Part shown: one piece after another, positions 15,906 through 24,781 of the stretch
Layout of the letters: every line of letters starts with the position of its first letter
How positions within the stretch are numbered: the stretch's first letter is position 1
Source of the DNA: a virus
Length of the DNA stretch: 64,000 nt
IMG/VR virus record: IMGVR_UViG_3300042691_032331
Coordinates: 31,133-95,132 of that record
Direction: 5' to 3' (one strand)
The notes under the pieces: generated by a model
Database searches by the model: none
What the model saw: only the letters and a program-made list of their open reading frames with translations
What the model was told of the DNA's origin: nothing
Translations under genes and position numbers: made by a program

Positions 15906-16124
15906 TTAAAATTGTTTTGGGGGCAATTGCTGATCACGCAAAAATTTACGCCAGCGACTTCTTGCCTGACCTTTCTTCATTTTGCGTTTAGTTGTTGGTT
16001 TTACATATTCCATACGATCACGTACTTCCTGTAGTATTCCAGATTCTGTGACTTTTTTCTTTAACTTTCGTAGGGCTTTCTCTACATTACCGTCTGTTAC
16101 TATAATTTTTCGTCCTGATATCAT
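15906..16124 (-). CDS. rpsU: Ribosomal protein bS21
   Basis: 72 residues. VEKALRKLKKKVTESGILQE and a basic tail (KRKMKKGQARSRWRKFLRDQ) match bacterial bS21. Phage-encoded bS21 is known from marine phages and is thought to enter host ribosomes and bias translation initiation. The ATG overlaps the clpX stop (ATGA), so it is co-translated with clpX. Confidence 0.9.
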   Translation of the reverse strand: MISGRKIIVTDGNVEKALRKLKKKVTESGILQEVRDRMEYVKPTTKRKMKKGQARSRWRKFLRDQQLPPKQF

Positions 16125-17320
16125 TTTAATGGTTTTGGATTAATAACCTGCTCCTTGTCTATATTTATTGTTTTAATCTTTTTTTTCTTATAGTTGCGGG
16201 TATTAAACATGTGACACATCAAAACACGCTCAATTTCTGTATGCAAACCACGGGCGCCCGTTTTCAATTTCAGTGTATTTTCTGCTATTTGATCTAGTGC
16301 ATCCTCTGTGAAGTTAAGTTCAATATCGTCCAACTTTAGCAAATATTTGTATTGAGCTACGTAATTGTTTTTAACATCCGTAAGAATTTTAATTAGTTGC
16401 TCTTTATTCAATTCTTCAACACTTACTGTAGTTGTGAATCTTCCTATAAACTCAGGAATCATACCAAACTTAGTAAGGTCATCTGGGGTAACGTCACTTA
16501 ACTTTCCTTCTTTTTTGTTGTCCTTTATAGTAGCTCCAAACCCAATACTAGTACCACTTATTCTATTTGAAATAACATCTTTAAGCCCAACAAAAGCACC
16601 GCCACCAATAAACAGAATATTTTTGGTATTAATTTCATTCATCTCTGAATTTGGGTGTTTCCTACCTGTGCTGGACACTCTGCAAACTGTGCCCTCTACT
16701 AATTTGAGTAGTGCTTGCTGTACACCTTCACCACTTACGTCACGGGTCAAACTTACATTTTCACTTTTACGGGCGATCTTGTCTATTTCATCTACAAAGA
16801 TGATTCCACGTTCTGCTAATGCTTTATCACCGTTCGCTGCATTTACAAGCATGTTAATCATGCTTTCAACATCGTCACCAACATAACCCGCTTCAGTTAG
16901 TGATGTTGCATCAGCAACTACGAAAGGGACCTTAAGATACTTTGCTGCTGTTTTAGCCAATAATGTTTTACCTGAACCAGTTGGTCCAATTATAAGCACA
17001 TTGCCTTTTTGTATTTCTAAATCCTTAGGAGGATTATTAATACGCTTATAGTGATTAGCAATTGCCACGCTAAGAACAGTTTTAGCATCGTCTTGTCCTA
17101 TTATATGTTCATCTAGAAAGTCTTTAATACTTTCAGGATCATATTCAGGTTCTACCTTATTTTGATCCTCTTCTGTTTCGTCAACGATTAGTTCTTGGCA
17201 TAATTCAACACAATCACTACATATAGCAACGCTGCCTCCTACTACTAATTTTTTGACGTTATCCTTATGTGAACCACAAAAACTACAATGATTAATTTGT
17301 TTTATTTCTTCAGTCATCAT
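16121..17320 (-). CDS. clpX: ClpX unfoldase ATPase
   Basis: 399 residues. N-terminal C4 zinc domain (CSFCG ... CSDCVELC); Walker A GPTGSGKTLLAK; pore loop GYVGDDVE; Walker B IIFVDEIDKIA; RKH loop TGRKHPNSE; and SIGFGA, the IGF-type loop that docks on ClpP. All features needed for a functional ClpXP with the phage ClpP are visible. Operon order in transcription: envelope proteins (20736-17337), clpX, bS21. Confidence 0.96.
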   Translation of the reverse strand: MMTEEIKQINHCSFCGSHKDNVKKLVVGGSVAICSDCVELCQELIVDETEEDQNKVEPEYDPESIKDFLDEHIIGQDDAKTVLSVAIANHYKRINNPPKDLEIQKGNVLIIGPTGSGKTLLAKTAAKYLKVPFVVADATSLTEAGYVGDDVESMINMLVNAANGDKALAERGIIFVDEIDKIARKSENVSLTRDVSGEGVQQALLKLVEGTVCRVSSTGRKHPNSEMNEINTKNILFIGGGAFVGLKDVISNRISGTSIGFGATIKDNKKEGKLSDVTPDDLTKFGMIPEFIGRFTTTVSVEELNKEQLIKILTDVKNNYVAQYKYLLKLDDIELNFTEDALDQIAENTLKLKTGARGLHTEIERVLMCHMFNTRNYKKKKIKTINIDKEQVINPKPLK

Positions 17321-17336
17321 TGATATACTTATCTTT

Positions 17337-18356
17337 TTAGCAATCGCCTCTAAAATGTTTAAACTTTATCCTCACACTTCTTTTGAGTAGTTCAATGTTT
17401 GGATCGTTAGGTCTAAAAATAAATTGTGCAGCGCCCTCAAAAGTCTCATTACCACGTATTACAACAGGACTGGTTATATCTACATTAGGTGAATATAGAC
17501 CGTTTGGAAGAAAAGCATATCCACGATAATCTTTACCACATGCACTTGCTACTACATTATTTTTATTATCATATAATTTAACAATTACTGACAATGGTCC
17601 TGATATAATTTCATGGATCATTTTCGCCCTAGTATGGTCATTAAAGTAGTAAGTATTTGTTTCACCAAACAACCATGCTTTAGGATCTTTACTTTGTACT
17701 GCTACAACACGTTGTACCACATTTCTATTTTTGCCATCGCTTGTCACTTTTAAAACTTCATTAAGTGCAACCAAATATTTGTAATTATATTTCATTTCAA
17801 AATGAACTTGGAATACTGCACTGCGGTCATCCAGCAAACCCCAAACACTTTCTGTTTGATTTACTTCAAATCCATTTGTATTAAAATCATACATAATAGA
17901 TTGTAATAGTTCATCACCAGTTTTTCTATCTTTATTATAGGTATCATATTGTGTAGCCATTCTATCACCGTCTACACTTTCATCTTTGCCATATGATCCT
18001 AAAATTCTTTCTGCAATTTTACTACTTTTGACATTGGCTTGGATAGTTATTTCAATACCATCCTGTGTATTTTTTTGACTAATAATTTTAAAAGAATCAA
18101 TATATCCTGCACTATGTGTAAGAATTTTGTCTTTTACTAGTTTTTCATTTTTCGTTTCTCTAGTAGTCATTACCACAGTGCCTACTACAAAGTCAACTGC
18201 ATTTTGAAATGCATTATACTTTGCCTCTTCTAATGTGGTACCCAAACCATTTACAACTACGGTTTTTACTTCGCCAGTAGAACCAGATGTTTTTTCAACC
18301 GCATTGGAAATACATGCTGCACATAGCAGCATGTATACTAGAATAAATTTTTTCAT
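17337..18356 (-). CDS. Secreted protein with FlgT_N/LPP20-like N-terminal domain
   Basis: 339 residues. Signal peptide MKKFILVYMLLCAACISNA. Residues ~30-115 (VVVNGLGTTLEEAKYNAFQN, then AVDFVVGTVVMTTRE) follow the G-x-G-x-(T/S)-x-E-E-A...A pattern of FlgT N-terminal/LPP20-like periplasmic domains. The C-terminal half is unrecognised. Its ATG overlaps the lipoprotein stop upstream (ATGA). Probably acts in the host periplasm; role in the phage unknown. Confidence 0.6.
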   Translation of the reverse strand: MKKFILVYMLLCAACISNAVEKTSGSTGEVKTVVVNGLGTTLEEAKYNAFQNAVDFVVGTVVMTTRETKNEKLVKDKILTHSAGYIDSFKIISQKNTQDGIEITIQANVKSSKIAERILGSYGKDESVDGDRMATQYDTYNKDRKTGDELLQSIMYDFNTNGFEVNQTESVWGLLDDRSAVFQVHFEMKYNYKYLVALNEVLKVTSDGKNRNVVQRVVAVQSKDPKAWLFGETNTYYFNDHTRAKMIHEIISGPLSVIVKLYDNKNNVVASACGKDYRGYAFLPNGLYSPNVDITSPVVIRGNETFEGAAQFIFRPNDPNIELLKRSVRIKFKHFRGDC

Positions 18357-18967
18357 TTGAATTTTTTACCTAGGAAACTAGCACCCAAATCACTATCCTT
18401 GTCCCAACGAATAGTTACGCTTACTTCTTGGTCACCGACAACTTCTTCTTTGACCTTTTTAAAACCTTTTAAAATAGTCTCAGAATTTGTTCTGATTGTT
18501 TCAGTTAGTTTTTGTGAGGTTTCATTACTTGCATTACGAATTTTAATATTTTTGGCTTCTGTATCTGTCATTGAAACTTCTTCATCGGTAAGATTTCCTG
18601 CTTTAATCTTATCTTCAGCCTTTTCAATATTTTTAGTTATAACAGATTTAACAGATTCTTTAGTAACTCGTAAGTTTACAAAATCAGAAACGTTACCGTA
18701 TGCATTCATTGTTGCACTTTTGAGTCCCTCTTTTCTATTTGATACTGTGCCACCAAATGTAGGTGCTGTACCAACGGCTTCGATAGCTACCACTTCACAG
18801 TCACTACCCAATCCAAACCATGAACATTTTGTTTCTACTTTGATTTGCTCACTTACAAATTTTGTTGCAAGTTTTTGCTCATGAATAAAAGGTCCACCTA
18901 CAGATTTGGTAGAGGAACAAGCTGATAGTGCAAGTACCATTGACATTGCTAAAAGTTTAGTTTTCAT
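18353..18967 (-). CDS. Outer-membrane lipoprotein, LPP20-like
   Basis: 204 residues. MKTKLLAMSMVLALSACSST is a classic type II signal with lipobox LSAC. The mature part carries EAVGTAPTFGGTVSNRKEGL followed by KSATMNAYGN, an LPP20-like pattern, then a helical region rich in Lys/Glu. Own promoter at 18998-19026 and a GAGGAT ribosome-binding site. Lipid-anchored envelope protein, role unknown. Confidence 0.65.
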   Translation of the reverse strand: MKTKLLAMSMVLALSACSSTKSVGGPFIHEQKLATKFVSEQIKVETKCSWFGLGSDCEVVAIEAVGTAPTFGGTVSNRKEGLKSATMNAYGNVSDFVNLRVTKESVKSVITKNIEKAEDKIKAGNLTDEEVSMTDTEAKNIKIRNASNETSQKLTETIRTNSETILKGFKKVKEEVVGDQEVSVTIRWDKDSDLGASFLGKKFK

Positions 18968-18997
18968 AAAATCCTCATGGATTAGTTAAGAATAAAC

Positions 18998-19026
18998 ATT
19001 ATATTACTTTTGGTAATTAAAAGCAA
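18998..19026 (-). promoter_or_regulatory. Promoter for the lipoprotein operon
   Basis: -35 TTGCTT (19021-19026), 17-bp spacer, -10 TATAAT (18998-19003), between the 566-aa membrane-protein gene and the lipoprotein gene. Confidence 0.55.
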
Positions 19027-19035
19027 TTATTTTGG

Positions 19036-20736
19036 TTAACCTTGTTTGTTAATATATTCTTCCAAAGCAGTTTGCTCTGCTTGAGTTAATAAGTCCAAAT
19101 CGTATTCACCTGTTGCAATTTTGTCAACTAAAAATTGTAGATAGTTGTCAGTTAGATAACCGTCTGTATTTGATCTGTTTATCTCAATCCAGCGTGAGCC
19201 GTTGTATTTAAAAACACGATTTGGGATAGCATCAACTCTGACAAATTTGTCTCCAGTTCTTGAATCGTTAGGAAATTCTGTACCAAAATTAGTCCTAGTA
19301 GCACGTTCTTCGTCCTCCTGTAAAAAGAGTTCAGGGTTAAAACTTCTCAACACATCTATATGCATTGATTTACCTTGATACTCTACATAGTCACCATCTG
19401 ATTTTTTATATGGTAATTCTTTTTTTAATTTTTTTTCTTCAGGGAATGTAGGGCCTGTTTGAATCCATTCCCCTGTTGTAGGGTCTTTAACTCCTTCAAA
19501 CGGTGGGCTATCATCATCCGCTTTGGGAGATTCTGGTACATCACTTTTGGGATCGTCTACCTCAGTTAATTCTTCCTGCTCAACTACTTGATTAGTATCA
19601 TCCTTCTCAATTGCACTTGTAATGCCTTTGAGAATACCACTTCCTTCTTCTTTATATAAGTTAACACTATCTGCAACATCACATTGTTTGTTAGGACAGA
19701 ATGGTCCAATACCTGTTGCATCGATTAACTTTGTACCACATTTAGGACAATCACCTAAGTTTTCTTCAACTTTTTCTGTTACTGGTTCTTCAGTAACAAT
19801 TTCTGATATAGCACTATTTGCCTGTTCCGCACGTTGCTTTTCTTCTTGTGCGTCAAGTGCTTGTGCAACTAATATACCTTTTTCAAAAAATTCTTCAACT
19901 TCCTTATTATCATCCAAACTTGTACTTGGTACATGCATTACATCTTCATCGTTTTCAAGTAACTTTTTACGAATACGATCTTCACGTACCCATTCCATTT
20001 GTTTATTACCAGCAAGTATTAAACACAATGCTAACGGATCGAATACCACAACAATAAGTATAATAACCCAACGTACAGCACGTTCAAGAACATTTTGGTC
20101 GGGATTGTCGCCGTATAATAAAGCAGCAATATATTTGATTGGTCCAACTTCAGCCTCCACCTTTCTAAATTCTGCTGCAAGTGGAGCACGTTCCTCTTGT
20201 AACTTTTGAATTTCTTTTTGAGATTTATTAATTTGTGCCTGTAATTCTGCACGTTCTTTTGCTTGATTCTTACGAATACTTACAGCACGTTCAGCACCAC
20301 GTTCTGTATCACTACGTCCGAGCATTTGATCAACTTGTGAATTCATTTGCTCAATTGCTTTTTTGGCTTGTGCAATATTTTCTTTTTCTGTATTAATCTT
20401 TTCATCAAAGATTGCAACCTTACTCATTGCATCGCCACTTACTAAACTTTGATCACTGTGTGCTTTTGACAAGAAACCAAAGATGCCCATGCTAGTTAAT
20501 AGCATAAGAAATACAATAGCAGGAACAAGATATGATTTATATATCCAATTAATCCTCTTCCAATTATTGTGTAACCAAACAGTAGCAACAACTTTACCTA
20601 ACTCAAGTGTTGCTCCCATAATAATAACAGGAAGAACAGCCGCTGCAAAAATTGCTGTAAGACCTGCTATTGAATAATAAGCGGCGACAGCACTAAGCAT
20701 TAGTGCTGTACCTAAAATAATAAATGCGAATACCAT
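19036..20736 (-). CDS. Large membrane protein with coiled coil and zinc ribbon
   Basis: 566 residues. Three N-terminal membrane segments (first ~95 residues), a long coiled coil (~100-205: FDEKINTEKENIAQAKKAIE ... QAQINKSQKEIQKLQEERAP), a fourth membrane segment (VIILIVVVFDPLALCLILAG, ~225-245), then an acidic cytoplasmic region with a four-cysteine ribbon (CPKCGTKLIDATGIGPFCPNKQC). The C-terminal part ends in a small charged helical module. No known family; the layout suggests a membrane scaffold or sensor. Adjacent to two envelope proteins and clpX. Confidence 0.6.
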   Translation of the reverse strand: MVFAFIILGTALMLSAVAAYYSIAGLTAIFAAAVLPVIIMGATLELGKVVATVWLHNNWKRINWIYKSYLVPAIVFLMLLTSMGIFGFLSKAHSDQSLVSGDAMSKVAIFDEKINTEKENIAQAKKAIEQMNSQVDQMLGRSDTERGAERAVSIRKNQAKERAELQAQINKSQKEIQKLQEERAPLAAEFRKVEAEVGPIKYIAALLYGDNPDQNVLERAVRWVIILIVVVFDPLALCLILAGNKQMEWVREDRIRKKLLENDEDVMHVPSTSLDDNKEVEEFFEKGILVAQALDAQEEKQRAEQANSAISEIVTEEPVTEKVEENLGDCPKCGTKLIDATGIGPFCPNKQCDVADSVNLYKEEGSGILKGITSAIEKDDTNQVVEQEELTEVDDPKSDVPESPKADDDSPPFEGVKDPTTGEWIQTGPTFPEEKKLKKELPYKKSDGDYVEYQGKSMHIDVLRSFNPELFLQEDEERATRTNFGTEFPNDSRTGDKFVRVDAIPNRVFKYNGSRWIEINRSNTDGYLTDNYLQFLVDKIATGEYDLDLLTQAEQTALEEYINKQG

Positions 20737-20743
20737 AGTCTAA

Positions 20744-20751
20744 TATTTATG
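20744..20751 (-). promoter_or_regulatory. Late-promoter-like box CATAAATA
   Basis: CATAAATA lies 7 bases upstream of the ATG of the 566-aa membrane-protein gene, resembling the T4 late element. Its overlap with the upstream stop makes it tentative. Confidence 0.35.
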
Positions 20752-20950
20752 ATTCGAACAAATGTCCATATGTGTTATTAAATTCAGTTAACGTCATTGT
20801 TAACTTCCTTGGTATGGTTCTAAGACCATACGTATGATAAGTAACGAAAGGTTGATTTAACCCATCTATTTCCTTCATTTTGATTTGCATGACTTCTAAT
20901 GTCATTCCATCTTCAAAGACATGCTTTCTGCCAACTAAACTTGTATCCAT
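20747..20950 (-). CDS. Hypothetical protein, 67 aa
   Basis: Sequence MDTSLVGRKHVFEDGMTLEV ... TLTEFNNTYGHLFES suggests a compact beta-rich protein. The ATG touches the stop of the upstream 420-aa gene (TAATG type). No family recognised. Confidence 0.55.
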   Translation of the reverse strand: MDTSLVGRKHVFEDGMTLEVMQIKMKEIDGLNQPFVTYHTYGLRTIPRKLTMTLTEFNNTYGHLFES

Positions 20951-22212
20951 TATTTTATATCGTAAACTTTATAATCGCTATACTTGCCCCAGTAATCGCC
21001 GCCGCCGTTTTCTATTTCATCGTCACCGTAGTATACTTTGCAAATATAATCATTACCTTCGTAATCTATGCCTTCAAAGCGTAGTTTCTTAGGATCGAAT
21101 TCACCTTCAAATTCGCCATCAAACCAACCACCTTTACCATATTGATTCCAAACTACAACAGGTCCTTTATCTTTTAAATCAAAATTGATATAGAATTCTT
21201 CTCCTGTATCTATTGCTTCATAGTAACTATCTTCATCACCATGTACAATATTTAGGTAATCATACAGTCCACCTTCATAGATTGTTTGATCATCTTTACT
21301 AATGATGATCCATGCATCAGATTCTACACCCCATATGAATTTAATGTCATCATACTCATTATAATATTCGTATAGTTTGCATTCTTCTGGAGTGCCATTT
21401 TCTTCATAGTCGAAACTATCGTTTAATGCTTCTCCTAATTCTTCTTCACGGTCTACCCAATAATCAAATTGTTCTTTAGTAATTGAGCCAACACCAGCGT
21501 CAAGTGTTCTGCCTCTAATTTCAATTTTGTATTTACCAGTTGGATACATTTTCTCTAATGTATATGTTTTAGTTTCTTCCACAATAGGTTGGCTTTCAAT
21601 TAATTCTTCGTATTCATCACGTAATTTTTTTAATGCGATATTAAGGTCTTCGTCGTTTGCATCAGGTAAATTTTCTTCTTCTACCTCTGCTACTTGACTT
21701 ACACCATATTTTTCATTATATCGTGCAGTTGCTTCTTGTCTTTTTCTTTCATCCTCTATACCTGCTTCGGTTAATTCAATATCACTTTCACAGTATGGAC
21801 ATATCTTTTTAGGTTCTTTGTCGGCTTGTTCATTATCTTCAGGCCAATGCCATTCAGCATCATAACTTTGACCAGTCCATTTACATTTTGTGCATTTATG
21901 TGTAGGTGGTGGAGGAGGAGGTTCATTATGCCAACTATTCTCATCACCTAATTCATAGGTAATATCATATCCACCCTTACGTGATGTCCAACAGTCACTA
22001 TATTGATGTTCCCAGTCAAGGTCAACATCATTATCCCATGCGTCATTGATAACATCTTCGACTTCAACTTCACCATCTTCAATTTGCTTTAGTAAGTTGG
22101 TGATTTCATCTTCACTATAATCTGGATAGATTTCACTTAACAAACTTTCATCAAGTTCAATTGCGAATTGTTCATCTACTTGATGCCATTCATGTTTAAC
22201 GATTGTGACCAT
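20950..22212 (-). CDS. Acidic protein with zinc ribbon, 420 aa
   Basis: Very acidic (many Asp/Glu/Tyr). A proline run (PPPPPPTHK) precedes a four-cysteine ribbon, CTKCKWTG ... CPYCESD, around residues 105-145; the C-terminal half is acidic and aromatic-rich with WDNDVDLDWEH-like segments earlier. Similar acidic proteins recur in marine T4-like phages (compare 47614). It might mimic nucleic acid or bind basic proteins, but this is inference only. Confidence 0.55.
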   Translation of the reverse strand: MVTIVKHEWHQVDEQFAIELDESLLSEIYPDYSEDEITNLLKQIEDGEVEVEDVINDAWDNDVDLDWEHQYSDCWTSRKGGYDITYELGDENSWHNEPPPPPPTHKCTKCKWTGQSYDAEWHWPEDNEQADKEPKKICPYCESDIELTEAGIEDERKRQEATARYNEKYGVSQVAEVEEENLPDANDEDLNIALKKLRDEYEELIESQPIVEETKTYTLEKMYPTGKYKIEIRGRTLDAGVGSITKEQFDYWVDREEELGEALNDSFDYEENGTPEECKLYEYYNEYDDIKFIWGVESDAWIIISKDDQTIYEGGLYDYLNIVHGDEDSYYEAIDTGEEFYINFDLKDKGPVVVWNQYGKGGWFDGEFEGEFDPKKLRFEGIDYEGNDYICKVYYGDDEIENGGGDYWGKYSDYKVYDIK

Positions 22213-22231
22213 GTAATCTCCGTGTTCAAAT

Positions 22232-22250
22232 AATCATATAGTATATGATT
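22232..22250. repeat. 8-bp inverted repeat in leader of the 420-aa gene
   Basis: AATCATAT / ATATGATT around a 3-nt centre, within the 70-bp gap before the next gene. On the minus strand it contains TATACT, but no good -35 box lies 16-18 bp upstream. Possible operator or leader hairpin. Confidence 0.35.
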
Positions 22251-22282
22251 TTTAATTTTATTAATAGTAAATAGGTAAAAGA

Positions 22283-22555
22283 TTATCTTTTTAGTATGTC
22301 CCAAGCTAATCCATGCCATCGTTCAAAGTCAATTATTTTTCCTAATCCTGTATATTTGTCTTTTATTTCCCACCATTCACCTTGACTATCTTTATAGACT
22401 ACACGGTATGAATACCCATATGCTGACAATATTACAGCACGAACATTCTCTGCATCATTGGTAACCGATATTAAACCATCTTCATCTTCTATGTAAACAA
22501 TTAGGTTATGTCGGTCTAACCCCACAATGTTCCAAGAACTTTTTGTTATAAACAT
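22283..22555 (-). CDS. Hypothetical protein, 90 aa
   Basis: Start taken at the ATG at 22555, after the ligase stop; a GTG at 22582 would overlap the ligase end. Contains SYRVVYKDSQGEWWEIKDKY, a compact beta-sheet pattern. No recognised family. Confidence 0.5.
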   Translation of the reverse strand: MFITKSSWNIVGLDRHNLIVYIEDEDGLISVTNDAENVRAVILSAYGYSYRVVYKDSQGEWWEIKDKYTGLGKIIDFERWHGLAWDILKR

Positions 22556-22568
22556 ACCGTTAATCGAT

Positions 22569-23915
22569 CTACTTGTCGTCACGGAATCTCACGAACCTTG
22601 GGAAACGCAATGAATAACTACCATCTTGATTTTGTGAAACTGCATCACATAATACTTCTGCTGTCCTACCAACGATTAGATTTGAATTGTTCCAATAGTC
22701 GGTTCTATCTTCATCACTAAAGCCACTACCAACATTAACAGAAATAAATTTACCATCATCGGTGCCCTCACATACTAACGCACCTAGTCTACCCTCATTG
22801 CGACCTGTACCTTCTTCAAGACTAACTACAGTAAGGTCAACAGTAATAGTAGGCTTCCACTTCATCCAAAATGTATTACGTTTACATTCGTATGGAGCAC
22901 CAAGTTCTTTAATCATAATGCCTTCAAAGCCTTGATTAACCATATCTTTAGCATAACGATTTAGTTGATCACGACCTTCAGCAATATCAAGATTAACTTC
23001 AATATGTGGCAACAATTCTACATTGGGCATTTTATCAATTGTTGGTCGCATATCTAGTAATATGTCTATGCGTTTGTGTAGTTGTGCATTCCAATAACCT
23101 CTACGAAAATCTTCTAGAGGCAAAATATCAAATACATTGAATACACTATCTTCGGCTTGTACATTTTCTTTGCGACGAGCCTGACGCATTAATTCTTGAA
23201 AACTATTGCCAATGACTTCACCGTCTAGTACGAAACCATTTATGAAACCACCGCCCCAAGTATTACGAATACTTCTTACAAGTGAGGTAAAATTTTGTTT
23301 TATTTGTTCTTCAATGTGAGTGAAGTTTTCAAATTGTTTACCATTACGACTGAAACTAATGACAGTTACATTACCATCATCACTGGGTATGACCATCATT
23401 AAAACACGAACACCATCTAGTTTGGGTTCAAGGCGCTTAGTACCTACCATTTCAGGACGGTTCTCACTGTTAGTTGCTAGTTGACAACCGAATGTAGGTA
23501 TTTCGTAATCAGTGCCTTTGCAAATTTTATTAATTGTTTTATCACTGATACCAGCACGAAGGTCTCTACGCAATACAGGAGCAAGGAATGTATTCCATTC
23601 ATCACTATTAAAACGCTTACTTAATGTCTCAATAGCATCACGTGCTGCATGTCCTGTCAATCTACGCTGACATAGTTGAATCATAAGTTCATTAAAATCT
23701 TCCCAAGGATTCTCTGCATCTGTAATACCTTGAGTAGTTGGTATTTGCTTAACACCAAATGTCACATAAGGATTATAACAAGCTTTTACAAAGCCTAAAA
23801 ATATTTGACTGTTTATACTTCCAAGTGTAGCTGCCTCAAGTGCCTGAAGAATAACATCTTCTTTGTGAAGGCGACTGTCACTTTCGTTTAGTTTATTAAT
23901 CCAACTCGCACTCAT
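22569..23915 (-). CDS. ATP-dependent DNA ligase
   Basis: 448 residues (T4 gp30 is 487). Motif I is EPKLDGVR with the adenylated lysine at 165; motif III-like GGFINGFVLDGEVIG, motif IV EGIMIKEL and motif V WMKWKPT follow, then an OB-fold domain. Seals nicks during replication, recombination and repair. Neighbouring genes are small and unknown. Confidence 0.93.
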   Translation of the reverse strand: MSASWINKLNESDSRLHKEDVILQALEAATLGSINSQIFLGFVKACYNPYVTFGVKQIPTTQGITDAENPWEDFNELMIQLCQRRLTGHAARDAIETLSKRFNSDEWNTFLAPVLRRDLRAGISDKTINKICKGTDYEIPTFGCQLATNSENRPEMVGTKRLEPKLDGVRVLMMVIPSDDGNVTVISFSRNGKQFENFTHIEEQIKQNFTSLVRSIRNTWGGGFINGFVLDGEVIGNSFQELMRQARRKENVQAEDSVFNVFDILPLEDFRRGYWNAQLHKRIDILLDMRPTIDKMPNVELLPHIEVNLDIAEGRDQLNRYAKDMVNQGFEGIMIKELGAPYECKRNTFWMKWKPTITVDLTVVSLEEGTGRNEGRLGALVCEGTDDGKFISVNVGSGFSDEDRTDYWNNSNLIVGRTAEVLCDAVSQNQDGSYSLRFPRFVRFRDDK

Positions 23916-24223
23916 TGTACAGTTTCACTTTCTTTAAGAGTTTCAAATATGGTTAGTTTAGAAATTTCTTCCATTGAATCATCAAGTTTGCTGATAGCTT
24001 GTTCTAAATCTTTTTTAGCCTTGTCCAATACTTCTCTACGCATGTTGCGAACATATTGGCTAGTGGTGACCATTTTTTGAATGTTTAGTTCACTATTGAC
24101 CTCAGCCATTTTCATATCAAAGCCGTGTTCATAGCGTGACCTAAAACCATTCAATAGTGCGATCTCCTCTAATGTAGTTTCTACTAGAACACGCTCTTTG
24201 TCAATTTTAGCAATAACTTTCAT
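23912..24223 (-). CDS. Helical hypothetical protein, 103 aa
   Basis: Start at the ATG at 24223. Mostly helical with heptad character (VLDKAKKDLEQAISKLDDSM), so probably a coiled coil. Overlaps the ligase start by 4 bp (ATGA). Function unknown. Confidence 0.55.
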   Translation of the reverse strand: MKVIAKIDKERVLVETTLEEIALLNGFRSRYEHGFDMKMAEVNSELNIQKMVTTSQYVRNMRREVLDKAKKDLEQAISKLDDSMEEISKLTIFETLKESETVQ

Positions 24224-24225
24224 AA

Positions 24226-24645
24226 TTACCAACTTGAATTATAAAATACTTTTTGTCCTAAAAAAACCCTAGATTTTGCTTCATATACAAATGCAAGGTC
24301 TTGACGGTAATAATAATCACATGAATCGCTACCAAAAAAGAATCCTTCAGTTGCAGGCAGATTTTTATTTTTTATGTCATTTTCTAATCTAACAAGATCA
24401 TCGAATGTTAATTCAAGTTCGATGCCATTAAATGCACCTTCGTTGACATGACCTTCTACACCAGGACAACCTTTTTCATGCCAAAGATTTTCCATCCAAC
24501 CTTGTAGATTGGGATGCTTACGCCAGTATGCTAGTTCGGTAGTAGAATCATATGCTTCTTTATTACCATGCTCATACTTTTCTTCGAGATATTCATCCCT
24601 AGCGCCAGACTTACTTGCTGCGTATGCGTATTGATCAAGTCCCAT
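24226..24645 (-). CDS. Conserved T4-like phage protein (ELAYWRKH family)
   Basis: 139 residues. MGLDQYAYA, TTELAYWRKHPNLQGWMENL and FNGIELELTFDDLVRLENDI are signature blocks of a family common in T4-like marine and enteric phages. Relatives are sometimes labelled phosphoglycerate kinase in databases; nothing here resembles that enzyme. Function unknown. Confidence 0.75.
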   Translation of the reverse strand: MGLDQYAYAASKSGARDEYLEEKYEHGNKEAYDSTTELAYWRKHPNLQGWMENLWHEKGCPGVEGHVNEGAFNGIELELTFDDLVRLENDIKNKNLPATEGFFFGSDSCDYYYRQDLAFVYEAKSRVFLGQKVFYNSSW

Positions 24646-24773
24646 TATTTCGCCACCTTTTCTGCTTGAGTTTTAGTAACATCCACTGCTTTGTCAAGAA
24701 CCTTTGCTACACCTGCAAAGCCAATTGTAGAAACTATAATACCAAAAATTGTACCTACTATAAAATTTTGCAT
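24645..24773 (-). CDS. 42-aa single-pass membrane protein
   Basis: MQNFIVGTIFGIIVSTIGFA forms one membrane helix, followed by an amphipathic tail (DKAVDVTKTQAEKVAK). Stop and next start overlap (TAATG). Small proteins of this pattern occur beside the ELAYWRKH gene in cyanophages, which supports it as real. Confidence 0.65.
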   Translation of the reverse strand: MQNFIVGTIFGIIVSTIGFAGVAKVLDKAVDVTKTQAEKVAK

Positions 24774-24781
24774 TTTATCAC

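Noticed and set aside
24226-24645. Phosphoglycerate kinase label for the ELAYWRKH protein
   Set aside because: No phosphoglycerate kinase motif is present and the protein is far too short; the label is probably a propagated database error.
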